DNA from: GCA-2688265 sp964527395
Lineage (GTDB): Archaea > Nanobdellota > Nanobdellia > Woesearchaeales > GW2011-AR9
DNA: 64,000 nt
Reading direction: 5' to 3'
Assembly: GCA_964527395.1 (NCBI GenBank)
Contig: CAZGQD010000007.1
Location: 1-64,000 of the forward strand
Shown here: positions 41,091-50,247 of the stretch, piece by piece
How positions within the stretch are numbered: position 1 is the stretch's first letter
How the letters are laid out: each line of letters begins with the position of its first letter
Made by a program: the position numbers and the translations under genes
Notes under the pieces: model-generated
Seen by the model: only the letters and a program-made list of their open reading frames with translations
Told to the model about the DNA's origin: nothing
Database searches by the model: none

Positions 41091-41104
41091 TAAAATGACA
41101 ATTG

Positions 41105-41686
41105 TTATTTCAAAGCCCAAAGTATTGCCTTTAATTGAGGCTCTAAATCATTAATATCTGTGCAGTGAATTGTGTGAATTCCTAAGTCTTTTGCTGCTTG
41201 AATGTTTATCTCTCTGTCGTCTATAAAAAGACAATCTTCTGGTTTTTCACCTATTGTTTTTAAAGCAAGCTCAAATGTTTTTTTGTATGGTTTCATAGTA
41301 CCTATTTCACTTGAGAACATAACATGGTCAAAAAATGAAAGGTTGTTATTTTGTTTTATGTATTCAGTTTTGAAATGCATTTGGTCTGAGAGGATGGCTG
41401 TTTTGTAGTTTTTTGATAGTTCTTTTGCTAAATCAAATCCTTTCCAGGCTGGAATTTCTGTCAATGCACGTTTTATTTCGTCACCAGGGATATGGAAATC
41501 TGCTTCCATCATAGTTATGAATCTAGTGTAATCTTTACTTTCTGAATTCTCTTTTTCATATTTTCCAATCTTATTTTTTAGTTTTTGATAGTTTGAGCCA
41601 AATATCTGTGATAATTTTCTTGCTGCAGGTTCTGTATCTGCTGGAGCTAATACGCCACCCCAATCAAATATTATTGCTTTTACCAT
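41105..41686 (-). CDS. HAD-superfamily hydrolase
   Basis: HAD phosphatase motifs: IIFDWGGVLA (motif I, with Trp in place of the usual second region residue, Asp nucleophile at 8), AILSDQ (motif II), the KPYKKTFELAL lysine (motif III) and FIDDREIN (motif IV). Cap type C1 by length. The substrate is probably a small phosphorylated metabolite; not specific. Its stop borders hairpin island 1. Confidence 0.82.
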   Translation of the reverse strand: MVKAIIFDWGGVLAPADTEPAARKLSQIFGSNYQKLKNKIGKYEKENSESKDYTRFITMMEADFHIPGDEIKRALTEIPAWKGFDLAKELSKNYKTAILSDQMHFKTEYIKQNNNLSFFDHVMFSSEIGTMKPYKKTFELALKTIGEKPEDCLFIDDREINIQAAKDLGIHTIHCTDINDLEPQLKAILWALK

Positions 41687-41773
41687 GGTTTTTGCCTCTT
41701 TTTGCTTTTTTTGAATAGTTTATTAAAGGTCATTTTTCTTTCTTTGTTAATTCACATTACTTGATTTTTTAAT

Positions 41774-42796
41774 TTAAGCAGCATCCCTTCTATTGAAGAC
41801 ATTGCCCATAAATTCATCATTTGACATATCCTTCAAGCTATCTGAAAGTTGAACTGCTTCACCATACCTTGTGTTATCTCTCTCTTGGCAACGGATATTA
41901 AAGTGTGCAAATCTCCAGATAGAAATGACAGCAGCAGCATGGGAAGCGCCTAAACGTAACAATTGTCTTTCTCTATCTTCTAGAGGTCTTACACTTTCAT
42001 ATCCTCTTACTAAGGCTTGTACTTTTTGATAATTTATCTCTCCATTATCTCTACATGCACCAATTGCAGTTTGACCTATATCAAAGATATTTTTTCCATG
42101 GTAAGCACTTTCAAAGTCAATAATTCCAGAGATCTCATATTTGTCAAAAATTGCGTTATCTGCCCATAAATCACCATGAGTAATCCCATTTGGAAGCTCG
42201 TTTGGCAATGCCTCTTTGAAATACCTGTGTGCTTGATCTAACCATCCGATGAATTTATGGTTAACACCTTCCAATTTTGGCCGATATGTCTCGTAGCCAA
42301 AAGGATGAATATCCCTTAGGAAACCAGGTACTTCAATTTGATGAAGTCTAGCCATTGTTGCACCCAATTGTTCAAGGTTTTGTTGTGACAAATCTTCAAT
42401 TGTTTGTCCTTCAAGGTATGATAAAACCATCAGTGGTTTCCCATCATATTCTATCACTCTTTGACTTTGAGCTGTAACTGGTTTTTGGCACGGAAAGCCA
42501 TTTTTGTATAAATGTTCTGTTAGTCTTACTACAGTATCAGCTTCAGTCATTGTTTGATCATCACAAATCCTTAAAACAAATCTGTTCCCTTGTGTCTTAT
42601 ATTTGGTGTCGACTGTTCCTGCTCTTGCTGTGATAATATAATTTGAGTTTCTTAAACCTTCTTTTACAGGTTTTGCTGATATTATATCCAAATCAAATCT
42701 TTTTGCAATTCTAATTATTTCTTCTAAACTTAGTCTTGTATGTACTGCCATGTGAAATCTTTGTTTGATTTTGTCGTTTAACATTTTCACTAACAT
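41774..42796 (-). CDS. APH-fold kinase (homoserine kinase II / aminoglycoside phosphotransferase family)
   Basis: Aminoglycoside phosphotransferase fold: N-lobe NSNYIITAR and RFVLRI; hinge LSYLEGQTI; catalytic loop ITHGDLWADNAIFD; and metal site GIIDFESA. The overall pattern is closest to ThrB2/SrkA-like kinases, which phosphorylate homoserine or protein Ser/Thr. ATGs at codons 1, 5 and 16 are all possible starts; MAVHTRLSLEE (codon 16) looks most family-like. Confidence 0.8.
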   Translation of the reverse strand: MLVKMLNDKIKQRFHMAVHTRLSLEEIIRIAKRFDLDIISAKPVKEGLRNSNYIITARAGTVDTKYKTQGNRFVLRICDDQTMTEADTVVRLTEHLYKNGFPCQKPVTAQSQRVIEYDGKPLMVLSYLEGQTIEDLSQQNLEQLGATMARLHQIEVPGFLRDIHPFGYETYRPKLEGVNHKFIGWLDQAHRYFKEALPNELPNGITHGDLWADNAIFDKYEISGIIDFESAYHGKNIFDIGQTAIGACRDNGEINYQKVQALVRGYESVRPLEDRERQLLRLGASHAAAVISIWRFAHFNIRCQERDNTRYGEAVQLSDSLKDMSNDEFMGNVFNRRDAA

Positions 42797-42822
42797 TTGT
42801 TTGCAATTTTTTTTGAAATTGA

Positions 42823-43002
42823 AGGAAATTTAGAAAATTCCTACTCCCACACCTAAAGGAGTGGGATTCTACGGAATTTTTAATCTAAATTCCTTATAAA
42901 TTGAAAATTTATGGGACCCAAAAATTCAAAAAGAATTTTTAAGGTTCCAGCAAATGATCCCTTCAATTCATCCCAGACTTAAAAGACTGGGATTTCTTGA
43001 AG
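42823..43002. repeat. Hairpin island 2
   Basis: Nested stems: an 11-base outer pair with a one-base bulge (42823-42834 with 42884-42894) around AAAATTCC/GGAATTTT (42834-42841 with 42873-42880) around TCCCAC/GTGGGA (42845-42866); then ATAAATTgaaAATTTAT (42896-42912), AAAAATTC/GAATTTTT with a bulged GGACC/GGTTCC base (42914-42948), and CTTCAA/TTGAAG enclosing TCCCAG/CTGGGA (42961-43002). Confidence 0.85.
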
Positions 43003-43044
43003 AGTTCATTTAATTTTATTATTTGATCTGGTTTTATTTGTTGT

Positions 43045-43716
43045 TTACTTATCATCTAATTCTGGAGCTGTACTGCTGGCGAAAAATGGTAATACTTTGC
43101 TCTCTGCCTTTCTTAGATGCTCTCGATATGTCATCCTTGAAACTTTCATATATTTTGCAAGGTCTTGTAGATGTATCTTTTGTGGGAATTCATAATAACC
43201 AAACTCTACTGCAAGATCAAATGCTCTTTTTTGTTTACTTGACAATTTTGGCATAATTCTAGGATAAAAGATGTCTCTTGCTTTTTCTTCTCTTAATTTT
43301 AGAATTTTAACTTCTCCTACTTGCTTTGAATTGTTATAAAATTCTATCAATTTCTCTCTGTTCCATGAAGCCAAGTGCCAATACTCGTAGCCATTTTCAT
43401 GCAAAAGTGGTTCTACTAAGAAAAGTTCTCTTGAAAATTCGTTTGTGATATGTTTATCTTTTTTTGGAACCCTTGAATGAGTAATTAATTGGCTGCCCAT
43501 ATCTTCTGTTCTAATCACTCTTTTGTCAGCTTTCATCTCTTTGATGAACCTTTTGATTCTGTCTTCCTTACCTATTGGAATCATTAGAGTGCTATAATAG
43601 AAATTAGTATTGTCTTCGTGAAATGCTAGTACATGTGCAATTACTTTGATCTTACCATCTTGCAGCTTTGATAAAATAAAGCAATCGTGTTTTATCTTGA
43701 ATTTTCCTATCCACAT
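43045..43716 (-). CDS. HTH_10 (bacterio-opsin-activator type) regulator
   Basis: The C-terminal 60 residues match the archaeal HTH_10 domain: LSSKQKRAFDLAVEFGYYEFP followed by LQDLAKYMKVSRMTYREHLRKAE. The N-terminal 150 residues are a small-molecule or protein sensing region without a named domain. HTH_10 proteins are transcription regulators found mainly in archaea, so this also supports the archaeal call. Hairpin island 2 lies just past its stop. Confidence 0.85.
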   Translation of the reverse strand: MWIGKFKIKHDCFILSKLQDGKIKVIAHVLAFHEDNTNFYYSTLMIPIGKEDRIKRFIKEMKADKRVIRTEDMGSQLITHSRVPKKDKHITNEFSRELFLVEPLLHENGYEYWHLASWNREKLIEFYNNSKQVGEVKILKLREEKARDIFYPRIMPKLSSKQKRAFDLAVEFGYYEFPQKIHLQDLAKYMKVSRMTYREHLRKAESKVLPFFASSTAPELDDK

Positions 43717-44192
43717 TTTTATCGCTTCTTTGTTTTTTTGGGTTTTGCTAGTAATTTTGCTTTGCTTTGTTTTGTTTTGTTTTGTTGTTTTTTGTTGTTT
43801 TTTGTTGTTTTTTGAAAGTTTATTTTTTTATTAGTAGGAGTAATTTCTTCTTTTTTATTGGTTTAAAGTTCAAAGAATTCAACAAAAAAGAAACATTAGG
43901 CAGCTAGCCAGGATGGTCTTCGGATTGGAGAAAAATGAAATTTTGTGCAAGAACTGTTTAAAAGTGAATTATTGTTGTTATTGTTGTTACTATTATTAAA
44001 TTTTATTAATTTTAATTTGAGATTAGGTTTATCTTTTTTCATTAGGGTTTCACCTGCTTTTGTAAAGTCTAGTCAGTATTTAAGACAACTGACATAAAAT
44101 AAGGTAAAATCTACTAAAATAACATATTTTGCCCAACATATGTTGGTTAATCTTGTAGAGGATTGGTTTTTTAAGTGATTTTTAGCTTCTTT
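43717..44192. other. Intergenic region with simple repeats and a palindrome
   Basis: About 475 bases without a gene. It has TTTTG repeats and TTGTTGTTTTT repeats at about 43757-43812, an AT-rich stretch, a GC-richer patch at about 43900-43930 (GGCAGCTAGCCAGGATGG) that might be an RNA remnant, and the perfect palindrome CCAACATATGTTGG at 44133-44146. Confidence 0.55.
44133..44146. promoter_or_regulatory. Perfect 14-base palindrome
   Basis: CCAACATATGTTGG, fully self-complementary, 47 bases past the folK stop. It is a candidate operator, though no promoter facing it is evident. Confidence 0.35.
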
Positions 44193-44717
44193 TTAATTGC
44201 TTTTTAGATCATTTCTTAACTGAGTTATAGTCTTTTTTAGTAAAGGATGTTGTAATTCTGGAGCAATTTCATTCAATGGACCTAAAACAAAGCTGCGTTT
44301 ATGTAGTCTTGAATGTGGAATTATTAGGTCTTTTTTGTTAATTATTTGATTCTTGTAGAAAAGAATGTCTAAATCAATGGTTCTTGGACCGTTTTTTATT
44401 GTTTTTATTCTTTTTAGTTTTTTTTCTATGCCTTTTGTGACTTTTAGTAGCTGATCTGGACTTAGATTTGTGTTAATTTCTATTACGCAATTAAGAAAAT
44501 TATCTTGATTAATGTATCCTACTGGTTTTGTTTTGATGATTGTTGAAATTTTTGTTATTTTTGTGTATTCTTTTAGAAGAGAAATGGCTTTATTGATATT
44601 TTCTTGTTTGTTACCTAAATTTGATCCTAGTGAAATATAAATTGAATTGTTATTTTGGTTTGATTTTGGTTGTTTTTGTTGTTCTTTTATACTATTGACC
44701 ATTTTAACTTGCTTCAT
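44193..44717 (-). CDS. folK: HPPK, 2-amino-4-hydroxy-6-hydroxymethyldihydropteridine pyrophosphokinase
   Basis: Transfers pyrophosphate from ATP to the pterin in folate synthesis. Motifs: YISLGSNLGN, the GYINQDNFLNCV loop, RTIDLDILFY (metal Asp pair) and IPHSRLHKRSFVLGPLNEIAP. An N-terminal 22-residue Gln/Asn/Lys-rich stretch precedes the enzyme; internal start M6 is possible. The first 14 bases overlap the end of the decayed oxidase gene. Confidence 0.92.
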   Translation of the reverse strand: MKQVKMVNSIKEQQKQPKSNQNNNSIYISLGSNLGNKQENINKAISLLKEYTKITKISTIIKTKPVGYINQDNFLNCVIEINTNLSPDQLLKVTKGIEKKLKRIKTIKNGPRTIDLDILFYKNQIINKKDLIIPHSRLHKRSFVLGPLNEIAPELQHPLLKKTITQLRNDLKSN

Positions 44718-45365
44718 TGTAACCCATTGGAACTAAGCTGCCTCTATTGAGACCTTCTGCACCTAATTGTGCTTTTAGTATTTGGACCTCTTCTAATGCA
44801 CTGATTCCTTGATCATTATTACCATGATATATCTCTAGAAGTGGTACATCTTGATATGCAGCTATACCGTCTTCTTCAGCTACTTTTATCAAAGCTGTTT
44901 TTGCACCAATTCCATGCTCAGCTGATGGTACACCACCTAATCCTATTGCTCTCTTGATCAATCTACCTTGAACTTTTCTTGCTTTTTCGTATGTTGCTTC
45001 ATTGTTTAAGAGATTGTAGTGCATATGGCCTGTGAATGGATGTCCAATCTCTACACCATATTCTTCATTGAGCCCTTCAAATCCTTGTTCTTGGCAGAAG
45101 CTTGCGTAATCTTGTAGTTGTTCTAGCTACACCTAAAATCCCTTGATTATCTCCTTCTAGGTTAGTTCTGTTTTTACCGTCTTTTAAATTGTATACTTGT
45201 GCTGCTTCTTTCTTCAACAAAATCCATAGCATCTTGGTAGCTTTTGAAGAACAGCATTCCTGCCCAAACATCTGCTGTGTTTTTTGGACTTCTTTTTGGA
45301 AGAGTTCTAAAACCAGCATATTGATCTTTATTTGTGATAATTCTTATGTGGTTGTTGGGATTAGC
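44704..45365 (-). pseudogene. Decayed FAD-linked oxidase, C-terminal part
   Basis: Three consecutive frames carry one protein: DQYAGFRTLP and FFKSYQDAMDFVEE (about 45215-45330), then NLEGDNQGILGV (about 45135-45180), then YGVEIGHPFTGHMHYNLL, AEHGIGAKTALIKVA and the C-terminal end (44704-45110). The GHMHYNLL and HGIG blocks are the FAD-oxidase C-terminal motifs of GlcD/lactate dehydrogenase relatives. At least two frameshifts and the loss of the FAD-binding N-terminal domain show a dead gene, unless they are sequencing errors. Confidence 0.75.
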
Positions 45366-45453
45366 TTATTTATAAAGAGATTGGTTGTTTAGTAGGTTTT
45401 TTTAAGGTTTTATAGTTGATTTTGGTAATTTATTAGTGGTTTTTAGTTTTTTT

Positions 45454-46119
45454 CTATTCAATGACAATCACTTCGCCATCTCTTAAGGTTTTGAACTTGA
45501 TATTGTTATCTTTGCAAAATTGTACCTCTTTGTTGATGTCTTTGCTTTCAGGATGATCTGATTGGTAATGTGGCAAAATAAGGTAATCTAATAGGTCTAG
45601 GCCTTCCCAAATTGTTTCTTGTTTTTCTTCTTTATTTGCTTCTTTGTGTGTGTTTTTATTGGTTTTTATGTAAGGATTTATATTTGGGTTGTCAACTATC
45701 TGTAGTCCTTTGAGGCTAGGAGCTAAGATACAAATGCCTGCACTGTAACCTGCGTAAACGAAATTTGTTTTGGATTTGTCGTCTTTAAAGCTTTTTATTA
45801 TATTGTCAAAACCACTGAGTTTCATTGCTTGCCTTAAAATAAATGTATTGCCACCTCTGACCCATACGCCCGCTACTGTGTTTAGGAATTGTTTTAGTTC
45901 TGCTTTTTTGTTGAAGTAGTCCTTTAAGTTTAGTGTGACTGGTTCTAGGTCTAAAGCTGCTAGGTTCTCTTTGTTTCTATTGATGCTTTCGCTTATTTCT
46001 TCATCTGTTTTGTAATCGATCGCATTAGGAATGATTGCTATCTTTTTGTTTGTTTTGAAGAAAAAAGCTAGTATTTGTCCTTTATTTCCTATTTTGTATG
46101 ATGACAAGTAGAATTTCAT
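45454..46119 (-). CDS. Peptidase E-like (S51) glutamine-amidotransferase-fold protein
   Basis: Peptidase family S51: GVWVRGGNTFILRQAM, the nucleophile elbow YAGYSAGICIL (Ser in GxSAG), and LPHYQSDHPES containing the His and conserved acidic positions. Family members cleave Asp-X dipeptides or cyanophycin-type products. A Lys/Glu/Asn-rich insertion (about 155-168) is extra. Confidence 0.82.
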   Translation of the reverse strand: MKFYLSSYKIGNKGQILAFFFKTNKKIAIIPNAIDYKTDEEISESINRNKENLAALDLEPVTLNLKDYFNKKAELKQFLNTVAGVWVRGGNTFILRQAMKLSGFDNIIKSFKDDKSKTNFVYAGYSAGICILAPSLKGLQIVDNPNINPYIKTNKNTHKEANKEEKQETIWEGLDLLDYLILPHYQSDHPESKDINKEVQFCKDNNIKFKTLRDGEVIVIE

Positions 46120-46209
46120 TTTGTTTGATTTGGTTTTTTTAGGTCTATTTGTTTATTATGTTTTGTTTGTTTAATAAGGTGTCGTTTGTGTTTACTTTTT
46201 TTATTTTGT

Positions 46210-46683
46210 TTATTTTGTACTTGGTGATTTGTATCTTGAAACTGAAAAACCTCCTTCTGGAACTATTCTTCTAGCATCTGCCACTATTCTGTTAAAATCA
46301 CCATTGTAATCTCTTAAATCTGCTTTAACTGTGTAAGTTATACAATGTTTTTCTGTATCTATTGGTTTTTGAGCACCACAAAAGCTTACTTTTGTTAAAA
46401 CATCATAACTATTACCATCTTCGTTTATTCTTTGGCTTCCATTGAATGTGAACCTATACCTTATATCATTTCCATTAGCGTCTTTGTCGTTTACAAAACC
46501 ACTTATACTTATCCCTTTTGACCTTGGACTTTGAAAAACAGAATATGGCTCTCCTTCAATACCAATTGTACCAGGAGGAGTTGAGTTTCTTTGAGAGTAC
46601 CCCACTGCGCCAATTCCCAATGCTACTAATGCTCCGACTGTTGCAATTGGGGCAGCACTCTTCAATATTTTACTTAAACTCAT
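46210..46683 (-). CDS. Exported or anchored protein, 157 residues
   Basis: An N-terminal hydrophobic helix (about 11-28) followed by a beta-rich domain with two cysteines (about 103 and 115), which could form a disulphide. No recognised family. Separate from its neighbours by AT-rich spacers. Confidence 0.55.
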   Translation of the reverse strand: MSLSKILKSAAPIATVGALVALGIGAVGYSQRNSTPPGTIGIEGEPYSVFQSPRSKGISISGFVNDKDANGNDIRYRFTFNGSQRINEDGNSYDVLTKVSFCGAQKPIDTEKHCITYTVKADLRDYNGDFNRIVADARRIVPEGGFSVSRYKSPSTK

Positions 46684-46804
46684 ATTAAAGCGCTTTTTGC
46701 AATTGATTGTTTTTATAGTTTTCTTTTTATTTATAAATGAAGATATATATTTGCATATGGTTGATCTAGAAAAGAAGAATTTTGCTTTTTATTATGATAA
46801 TTGA

Positions 46805-46933
46805 TTAGTTATCACAACAGCAATGCATATGAATAAAGCAATCTACCTTCTTTGCACAATTATTTATTCCATGACATGAAGCGCAATGGCCGTAATCAGT
46901 TCTGTGTTCAGCTAACATATGTAGGTTTTTCAT
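46805..46933 (-). CDS. 42-residue Cys/His-rich miniprotein
   Basis: A short frame from ATG at 46933 to TAA at 46805. The second half reads CASCHGINNC and then CFIHMHCCCDN, with seven cysteines and several histidines in 26 residues, a strong metal-binding composition. TTATATATC lies just upstream on the minus strand as a possible TATA element. It lies upstream of the ZIP transporter on the same strand, so a zinc-buffering or sensing role is plausible but unproven. Confidence 0.55.
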   Translation of the reverse strand: MKNLHMLAEHRTDYGHCASCHGINNCAKKVDCFIHMHCCCDN

Positions 46934-47024
46934 TTATAAGATATATAAGTGTATAGTATATACAATACAGGACATATTATTAATTTATTCAATATTATTT
47001 TAATATATTAAATTGATGCAAATT

Positions 47025-47792
47025 CTATATTAGGAGTAAACCGTACATCAATAGAATTCCTAAGATGAAAATGCTAAAATGTAAGGTTGACTTCGCCAAA
47101 TCTTCTTCTTTTTTTAGTTCAGGAATCAAATCTGAAGCCGCAATGTAAATGAAGCCACCTGCTGCAATTGGTAGAAGAAAGCCTAAAGCTTTTTCAATGT
47201 GGTTTGATAATAAGTAACCTAAAATACCACCTAAAACTGCCATTGCTGCAGTGACAAAGTTTAGAAGAAGGGCTTTAGATTTGTTATAACCACCATAAAC
47301 TAACACTCCAAAGTCAGAAATCTCTTGAGGGATCTCGTGTAAAGCTACAGCAATTGTAGTTGTAATACCTAAACCAGTATCAGCTACGAAAGCTACAGCA
47401 ATAATTAAACCGTCAATAAAATTGTGGATACCATCCCCAACAAGGTTCATTATAGCAAATGATTCTACCTTGTTTGCCTTTTTGCCTGTTTTTTTGTGAT
47501 GATGAGGTTTGTGGCAGTGGTGCCAATGTAGTACTTTTTCAACTAAAAAAAATATACTAAAACCTATAAGAACAAATATGAAAATTTTGATGTTTCCACC
47601 TTGTTCTGCTAAAGCTTCTGGGATTAAATGTAAAAAAGCTCCACCAATCATAGATCCTGCTGATAAAGCAACTAGGAACAAAAGCATTTTTTGAAGTAAT
47701 TTTTCTTTAAAACCTAAGGTGAATATTGCTAAAAGAGCCAAAACGCTCAAAGATAGGGTTGCGATCATTATTTGTAAGAAAGTTGAGACCAT
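47025..47792 (-). CDS. ZIP-family zinc/metal transporter
   Basis: Eight-helix ZIP permease: LSAGSMIGGAFLHLIPE in helix 2, the His-rich loop HWHHCHKPHHHKK (about 90-101), the metal site HNFIDGLIIAVAF (helix 4) and HEIPQEISDFGVL (helix 5). It imports Zn2+ or related divalent metals. An adjacent Cys-rich miniprotein may be linked. Confidence 0.93.
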   Translation of the reverse strand: MVSTFLQIMIATLSLSVLALLAIFTLGFKEKLLQKMLLFLVALSAGSMIGGAFLHLIPEALAEQGGNIKIFIFVLIGFSIFFLVEKVLHWHHCHKPHHHKKTGKKANKVESFAIMNLVGDGIHNFIDGLIIAVAFVADTGLGITTTIAVALHEIPQEISDFGVLVYGGYNKSKALLLNFVTAAMAVLGGILGYLLSNHIEKALGFLLPIAAGGFIYIAASDLIPELKKEEDLAKSTLHFSIFILGILLMYGLLLI

Positions 47793-47907
47793 GGTTTGAA
47801 TGTTATTAATCTCCTTTATAAAGGTTGTTTTTTGTCTTTTATAAATGCCAATTTATTTGTAGTTCAGAAGCGAAATCTTTATGAATTTAACCTATTGAAT
47901 TTTGGCC

Positions 47908-48675
47908 ATGGAAGATAAAAAAGCATGTATTGTATGGTTTTGTGAACATCCTGATGAAAGCGTTGTTTGTCGAGCACTAAAAGCAGGACTTGGTGATGAG
48001 AAAGGCGAATCTATTTATAAACTACTTTGTGAAAATCAAGCTAAATTGCTACGTGAAGCTGGTTTCCCAGTGATTATATGTTTCAAAGGCGAATCTAGGC
48101 AAGCAGACATGATTAATTGGTTTGGACCAAAGTACCAATATCAATTACTTGGTGACAAAATTTTGTCTGAAGAAGTTGAAAATGTGCTATATCATTGTTT
48201 TAGTAAAGGATTTCATTTTGTAACTGCAGTGTTTGAGATTATGCCACAGCTAACATTTAGCACATTTGAAGAAGTATTGGCTAAACTAGAAGAGTTTGAT
48301 ACTGTCTTAGGATCAACAGGACAAGGATATGTTGGTTTGTTTGCAATATATAGGCCATCTTTTAAATTGTCTATGATCCAAAATGTTGATTTCAATTCTG
48401 AATTATCACATATGCAAATTTGGGAGAATATTCGTAAGGCTAAAATGTGTGTTGATATTTTGCCAGATATGCTTGCTGTGCGTAACCATTTTGATTATGA
48501 AGCGCTTAGTGTAGCACCACCAATGCCAGAAATTAGTGCTACTGAAGAATCAGTTGAAGCTGCTGTTGCAGTAGATTCAGAGAGTTCAGGTTCATCTTTT
48601 GCAGATGGTGCTGAGAAAGTTAATAATACTCAAGAACCGTTTGTTGTTTCGGATGCTGGTGGAGAGGAAGAGTGA
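47908..48675 (+). CDS. DUF2064-like glycosyltransferase-fold protein
   Basis: Resembles the DUF2064 (nucleotide-sugar-like) family: an N-terminal Rossmann strand, then MPQLTFSTFEEVLAKLEEFDTVLGSTGQGYVGLFAI, matching the typical DxVLGPAxDGGYxLIG block, though the second D-D-G motif is altered (STGQG), so activity is uncertain. The acidic, Ser/Glu-rich C-terminal 50 residues are disordered. ATG 47908 is preferred to TTG 47902. It meets the RsuA-like gene tail to tail with no gap. Confidence 0.65.
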   Translation: MEDKKACIVWFCEHPDESVVCRALKAGLGDEKGESIYKLLCENQAKLLREAGFPVIICFKGESRQADMINWFGPKYQYQLLGDKILSEEVENVLYHCFSKGFHFVTAVFEIMPQLTFSTFEEVLAKLEEFDTVLGSTGQGYVGLFAIYRPSFKLSMIQNVDFNSELSHMQIWENIRKAKMCVDILPDMLAVRNHFDYEALSVAPPMPEISATEESVEAAVAVDSESSGSSFADGAEKVNNTQEPFVVSDAGGEEE

Positions 48676-50247
48676 TTATCTTTTATTTTTTTTAAATGGT
48701 TTAGAACTGTTTCTTGGTTTACTGTTTGATTTGGATCTGCTGTTGCCTTTACCATAAGTTTTCTTTTTGTCAGATCGATTTCCTCTTTTGAAAGGTTTTG
48801 AATTAGTTCTTGATTTGCTGTTTGATCTGGATCTTCTTTTATTATTAGAACTTTTATTCTCATAATCTTTAAGAGTTTTTTTCTGTCTTCTAAAGCCATT
48901 GTCTTTGAATGGCTTGCCTCTTGACTTCTCTTTAATACCAGTCATAGATACTCTTTCTGACCTGTTATCTGATCTGTTATCTCTTTTGAAAGGTTTGCTT
49001 TTGGAATTTGACCTAGACTTAGTATCTGACTTATTATTGAACTTGTTATCAGATCTATCATCTCTTTTGAATGGTTTGCCTCTTGATTTCTCTTTGCTGC
49101 TGTAGTTAGATCTGCTATTGGTTTTATTGTCTCTAAAATGTTTAGATCTGTTGTCATTTGATCTATCTTTACTAAAGGTCTTTGAAGGTCTTTGTTTTGA
49201 TCCTGACCTTGAATTTTGTCTTGAATTTGTCTTTGATTTAATCATTTTTTTAGTAGATCCAGTAGTTTCTTTAAATTTATTGGATTCTTTAGATCCTTTA
49301 GATTCTGTATTATTTTCTTTCTTGTTTTGCTTTTCTTTACTCACTCTTTTACCTTTAGCAATCTCTTTGTCAACTTTGATAGCTTTTTTACCCCTAGGGA
49401 AAACTACCCGTACTGGCTTTTTTCCATCACTAACTTTAGGGCTTCTCTTGAAACCTCGCTCTTTTGTAGATTTAGTTCTGTAATGCTTTGAGTCTTTCTT
49501 TTCTCTTCTGAAAGTTTTTTTCTTTTTTTCATGCTCATTGATTTGTGAAAGTGATATTTTTGATGTTTCTTGGAAGATCTTTTCCTTCTCGTACTCTTTT
49601 AAATGTCGCCATTTACCTGCTTTTAGGCTTCTTAATTCTAATCTACCAACTTTGATCCTTTCTAAGCTAGTTACCATGAAACCTATCTTTCGCATCATAC
49701 GTCTAATGATTCTGTTCTTTCCCTCATGGATTGTGATTCTAATTACACTGTGTTTTACTTTGCTTACTTTTGCTGGTGAAGTTAGACCATCATCTAATTT
49801 TATACCAGTTTCAATCTTTCTTATTTGTTCTTTACTGATTTTACCATTTAGTTTAACTAAGTAAGTTTTGTCTATTTCTTTACTTGGATGAGCAATACTG
49901 TTAGCAAAATCACCATCATTTGTTAAAAGAAGAAGTCCGCTGGTGTTTAGATCTAGTCTACCTATTGGAAAGATTCTTTCAGAAATATTGATGCAATCCA
50001 TAACAGTAGAATATTTTTGGTCCCTAAGTGCTGTAACGCAATTCATTGGTTTATTAAGCATAATATAGATTTTTTTTTCTTGTTTGATGATTTTACCATC
50101 TACTTCGATCTTGTCTTTAATACCCGCCTTATCGCCAATATTGATAGTTTTGTTATTGACTTTGACCTTACCTTTCATGATAAGTTCTTCAGCTCTTCTT
50201 CTTGAGCAAAAGCCTGAGTTTGAAAGGATTTTCTGAACACGTTCCAT
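48676..50247 (-). CDS. RsuA/RluB-type pseudouridine synthase with long basic tail
   Basis: An S4 RNA-binding domain (about 1-50: RVQKILSNSGFCSRRRAE) and a RsuA-like pseudouridine synthase domain with catalytic D99 in IGRLDLNTSGLLLL. After about residue 230 comes a 290-residue tail made of Lys, Arg, Ser, Asn and Asp, with at least five copies of a KPFKR-type block (for example SKPFKRDNRSDN). RsuA/RluB enzymes are bacterial, so lateral transfer is likely. The tail may bind RNA. Confidence 0.9.
   Translation of the reverse strand: MERVQKILSNSGFCSRRRAEELIMKGKVKVNNKTINIGDKAGIKDKIEVDGKIIKQEKKIYIMLNKPMNCVTALRDQKYSTVMDCINISERIFPIGRLDLNTSGLLLLTNDGDFANSIAHPSKEIDKTYLVKLNGKISKEQIRKIETGIKLDDGLTSPAKVSKVKHSVIRITIHEGKNRIIRRMMRKIGFMVTSLERIKVGRLELRSLKAGKWRHLKEYEKEKIFQETSKISLSQINEHEKKKKTFRREKKDSKHYRTKSTKERGFKRSPKVSDGKKPVRVVFPRGKKAIKVDKEIAKGKRVSKEKQNKKENNTESKGSKESNKFKETTGSTKKMIKSKTNSRQNSRSGSKQRPSKTFSKDRSNDNRSKHFRDNKTNSRSNYSSKEKSRGKPFKRDDRSDNKFNNKSDTKSRSNSKSKPFKRDNRSDNRSERVSMTGIKEKSRGKPFKDNGFRRQKKTLKDYENKSSNNKRRSRSNSKSRTNSKPFKRGNRSDKKKTYGKGNSRSKSNSKPRNSSKPFKKNKR

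Noticed and set aside
43757..43812. CRISPR array
   Set aside because: These are TTTTG-type simple repeats without unique spacers; no Cas gene is seen in the window.
43896..43935. tRNA-like patch in the spacer before the HTH_10 gene
   Set aside because: No cloverleaf could be folded, and no T-arm or anticodon stem is present.
49118..49483. Plus-strand frames opposite the pseudouridine synthase tail
   Set aside because: They are Leu/Ser-rich mirror translations of the Lys/Arg/Asn-rich tail.
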